Shown piece by piece: positions 5,071 through 6,252 of a stretch of 6,252 nucleotides of DNA; the first letter of the stretch is position 1; each line of letters starts with the position of its first letter. A model generated the notes under the pieces. The model saw only the letters and a list, made by a program, of their open reading frames with translations, was not told the DNA's origin and did no database searches. Location of the stretch: the NCBI GenBank assembly GCA_943331195.2, contig CALQKQ020000235.1:1-6252 (forward strand). Direction: 5' to 3'. The position numbers and the translations under genes were made by a program. This stretch comes from Akkermansia muciniphila (GTDB lineage Bacteria; Verrucomicrobiota; Verrucomicrobiia; Verrucomicrobiales; V1-33).

Positions 5071-5883
5071 TCAGCTTGCCCCGTGGGCAAACGGGGGGGA
5101 GGTTGGATGGGCACCGAAGAACGGGGCCCATTCGGGGGGCGCGGGCGCTTCCCAGTCGAGGGGGGGCTGGTCGGGGAGGGTGAGGCCGAGGCGGGCAGAG
5201 TGAAGGGCTTGGCGAGGGAGGAGGAGGGCGGCAGCGGCTTGAGACGTCCAGCCGTGGCTGATTTGGCGGAGATACCAGTGGGGGTCGGGGCCGTAGAGTT
5301 TGTCGCCGACGACGGAGTGTCCGGAATGGTGGAGGTGGACGCGGATTTGGTGCATACGCCCGGTGTGCGGGATGGCCTCGACCAGGGCGAAGGGGGAGGC
5401 TGGGGCGTTAGGCGACGGGGCGTGGAGAAGGCGCTGGCGGACGCGAAAGTGCGTCACGGAAGGGGCACCGTCGGGGTGGACGGCTTGCATGAGGTAGATA
5501 GGAGAGTCTTGGAAATCGCCGCGGCGGCAGAGGGGGGCGTCGACGGTCCAAGTGTCCTGGGCGGGCCAGCCGGTGACGAGGGCGAGGTATTGCTTGCGAA
5601 TTTCGCGGCGCATCATGGCCTTGGAAATGGCGCGGGCGGCGGCGGGGTGTTTGGCGACGAGGACCAGGCCGCTGGTTTCGCGGTCGAGGCGGTTGATGAT
5701 GGAAAGGGCGGCACCGTTGGCGATGTCGTAGGCGAGCAGGGCGCGAAGGCCGTGCCACAGAGTGGAAGGGCCGCCTGGTTTGGAGGGGTGAATCTGGAGC
5801 GGGGCGGGTTTGTTGACGACAATCCAATCGGGGGATTCGTCCACCACGGAGAAGTCCAGCAACTCGGTGGCGGGGGAAGTCAT
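5071..5883 (-). CDS. RluA-family pseudouridine synthase
   Basis: A 270-residue enzyme that isomerises uridine to pseudouridine in rRNA or tRNA. The catalytic motif is INRLDRETSG (63-72) with the nucleophile D67; the residue before R is Asn rather than the more common His. Supporting motifs are WIVVNKPAPLQIHPS (20-34), RREIRKQYLALVTG (92-105), HTGRMHQIRVHLHHSGHSVV (173-192) followed by GDKLYG (193-198), and RQALHSARLGL near the C-terminus. There is no N-terminal S4 RNA-binding domain, so it resembles short RluA/TruC-type enzymes rather than RluC or RluD; the target uridine cannot be assigned. The start ATG (5883-5881) overlaps the upstream metallopeptidase stop as ATGA, and no Shine-Dalgarno sequence precedes it, so translational coupling is likely. 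The last 20 or so residues (after PPLDWEAP) are Pro/Ala-rich and probably not part of the fold. Confidence 0.93.
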   Translation of the reverse strand: MTSPATELLDFSVVDESPDWIVVNKPAPLQIHPSKPGGPSTLWHGLRALLAYDIANGAALSIINRLDRETSGLVLVAKHPAAARAISKAMMRREIRKQYLALVTGWPAQDTWTVDAPLCRRGDFQDSPIYLMQAVHPDGAPSVTHFRVRQRLLHAPSPNAPASPFALVEAIPHTGRMHQIRVHLHHSGHSVVGDKLYGPDPHWYLRQISHGWTSQAAAALLLPRQALHSARLGLTLPDQPPLDWEAPAPPEWAPFFGAHPTSPPFAHGAS

Positions 5884-6252
5884 GAGCTAGGGGTAGGGCG
5901 GGCGGCGGCTTGTCGCAAGCGGCGGAGGCGTTCGGCATCGGGAGGATGGGGTTTCCACCAGTGGCGGCCGCCGAGGCCTTGGCGGGAGCGAGCGGCGGCA
6001 TAGCGCTGCCAGAACTGCACGGCGGCGTCGGGGGAGTAATGGGCCCGGCGCAGCAGGTCGAGGCTGGCGAGGTCGGCGGCGAATTCGCGCTGGCGCTGGC
6101 GGGCAGTGAGGGCGGTGAGAGAGAAGCTGAAAACGGTACCGCTGGCGGCGGCAGCGGCGGGCACGGGATGGTTTTGCTGAGCGAGAAGGACGCCGAGGGC
6201 GGCACCGCCAAGGAGGGAGGCCCAGGAGTCGAGGGCTTGGGCGCGGCCGTGA
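5880..6252 (-). CDS. M48-family zinc metallopeptidase, C-terminal fragment (5' end outside the window)
   Basis: The frame is open from the right edge down to TGA at 5882-5880, giving about 123 residues. It begins HGRAQALDSWASLLGG, then a hydrophobic stretch (LLGGAALGVLLA), FSFSLTALTARQRQREFAAD, LRRAHYSPDAAVQFWQRYAA and HPPDAERLRRLR. This is the order seen downstream of HExxH in M48 peptidases: a helix after the active site, a membrane-leaning segment, the 'R..E.EAD' motif supplying the third zinc ligand (Glu of REFAAD), a GYdP-like turn (HYSPDAAVQFW) and the HP...R terminal helix. The first visible His is probably the 'ARH' that follows HExxH, so the catalytic helix should lie just beyond the edge. 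A GTG at 6164 is in frame but would remove conserved sequence, so I treat the gene as truncated by the window. It probably forms an operon with the pseudouridine synthase gene through the ATGA overlap. The frame in another phase across the same DNA (5408-6211) is Pro/Arg/Ser-rich and is a shadow. Confidence 0.78.
   Translation of the reverse strand, partial: HGRAQALDSWASLLGGAALGVLLAQQNHPVPAAAAASGTVFSFSLTALTARQRQREFAADLASLDLLRRAHYSPDAAVQFWQRYAAARSRQGLGGRHWWKPHPPDAERLRRLRQAAARPTPSS

Noticed and set aside
3992..5131. 379-codon minus-strand frame across the efflux gene end and the repeat region
   Set aside because: Its start portion is translated repeat DNA and its end is antisense to conserved efflux sequence; no protein motif is seen.
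4954..6003. 349-codon plus-strand frame opposite the pseudouridine synthase
   Set aside because: It is Gly/Val/Arg-rich with no domain, and the opposite strand encodes all RluA motifs.
5408..6211. 267-codon minus-strand frame overlapping both right-hand genes
   Set aside because: It is Pro/Arg/Ser-rich and in a different phase from the M48-like and RluA-like motifs.

Overview
The window is a GC-rich piece of a bacterial chromosome with ordinary gene density. It most likely comes from a Verrucomicrobiota (Opitutae- or Verrucomicrobiae-like) bacterium or a close relative in the PVC group. This rests on three things: a secreted cyclically permuted mutarotase-type Kelch protein, a tRNA gene with encoded CCA beside single-copy housekeeping genes, and GC-rich two-hairpin intergenic repeats of a style I associate with verrucomicrobial genomes. 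No marker here fixes the phylum, so the assignment is an inference.

Left part (1-2792, all plus strand): the 3' end of a long gene of uncertain family, whose end looks like a beta-rich C-terminal domain and distantly recalls the C-terminus of insecticidal Tc toxin A subunits. After a 94-bp gap holding a degenerate repeat comes a PgeF/YfiH-type laccase-domain protein (start chosen at 841). 44 bp further on is a secreted six-bladed Kelch protein of the NanM/cyclically permuted mutarotase family (1530-2792). The last two may share a transcript.

Middle (2793-4525): a complete tRNA-Cys(GCA) on the minus strand, with a good promoter reading into it. Divergent from it is a NodT-family outer-membrane efflux lipoprotein (3104-4525), preceded by a TTGAC/GTCAA inverted repeat that could be a repressor operator. 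No membrane-fusion protein or RND pump gene is next to it, so it is an orphan exit duct within this window.

Right part: 4526-5070 has no credible gene. It holds the most unusual structure in the window, an imperfect inverted repeat of about 239 bp (4690-4928). Each arm carries small GC-rich hairpins, and the centre has a CG-rich palindrome and three tandem copies of GGGCGTT. A degenerate relative of one arm segment lies at 761-834. From 6252 down to 5071, minus strand, are the C-terminus of an M48-type metallopeptidase and an RluA-family pseudouridine synthase, joined by an ATGA stop/start overlap.

The genes do not form one pathway: cell-wall quality control, sugar epimerisation, translation (tRNA-Cys, RNA pseudouridylation), efflux and proteolysis are simply adjacent. 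No CRISPR array, transposase, integrase or clear phage module is visible. The best candidate for something undescribed is the composite repeat.
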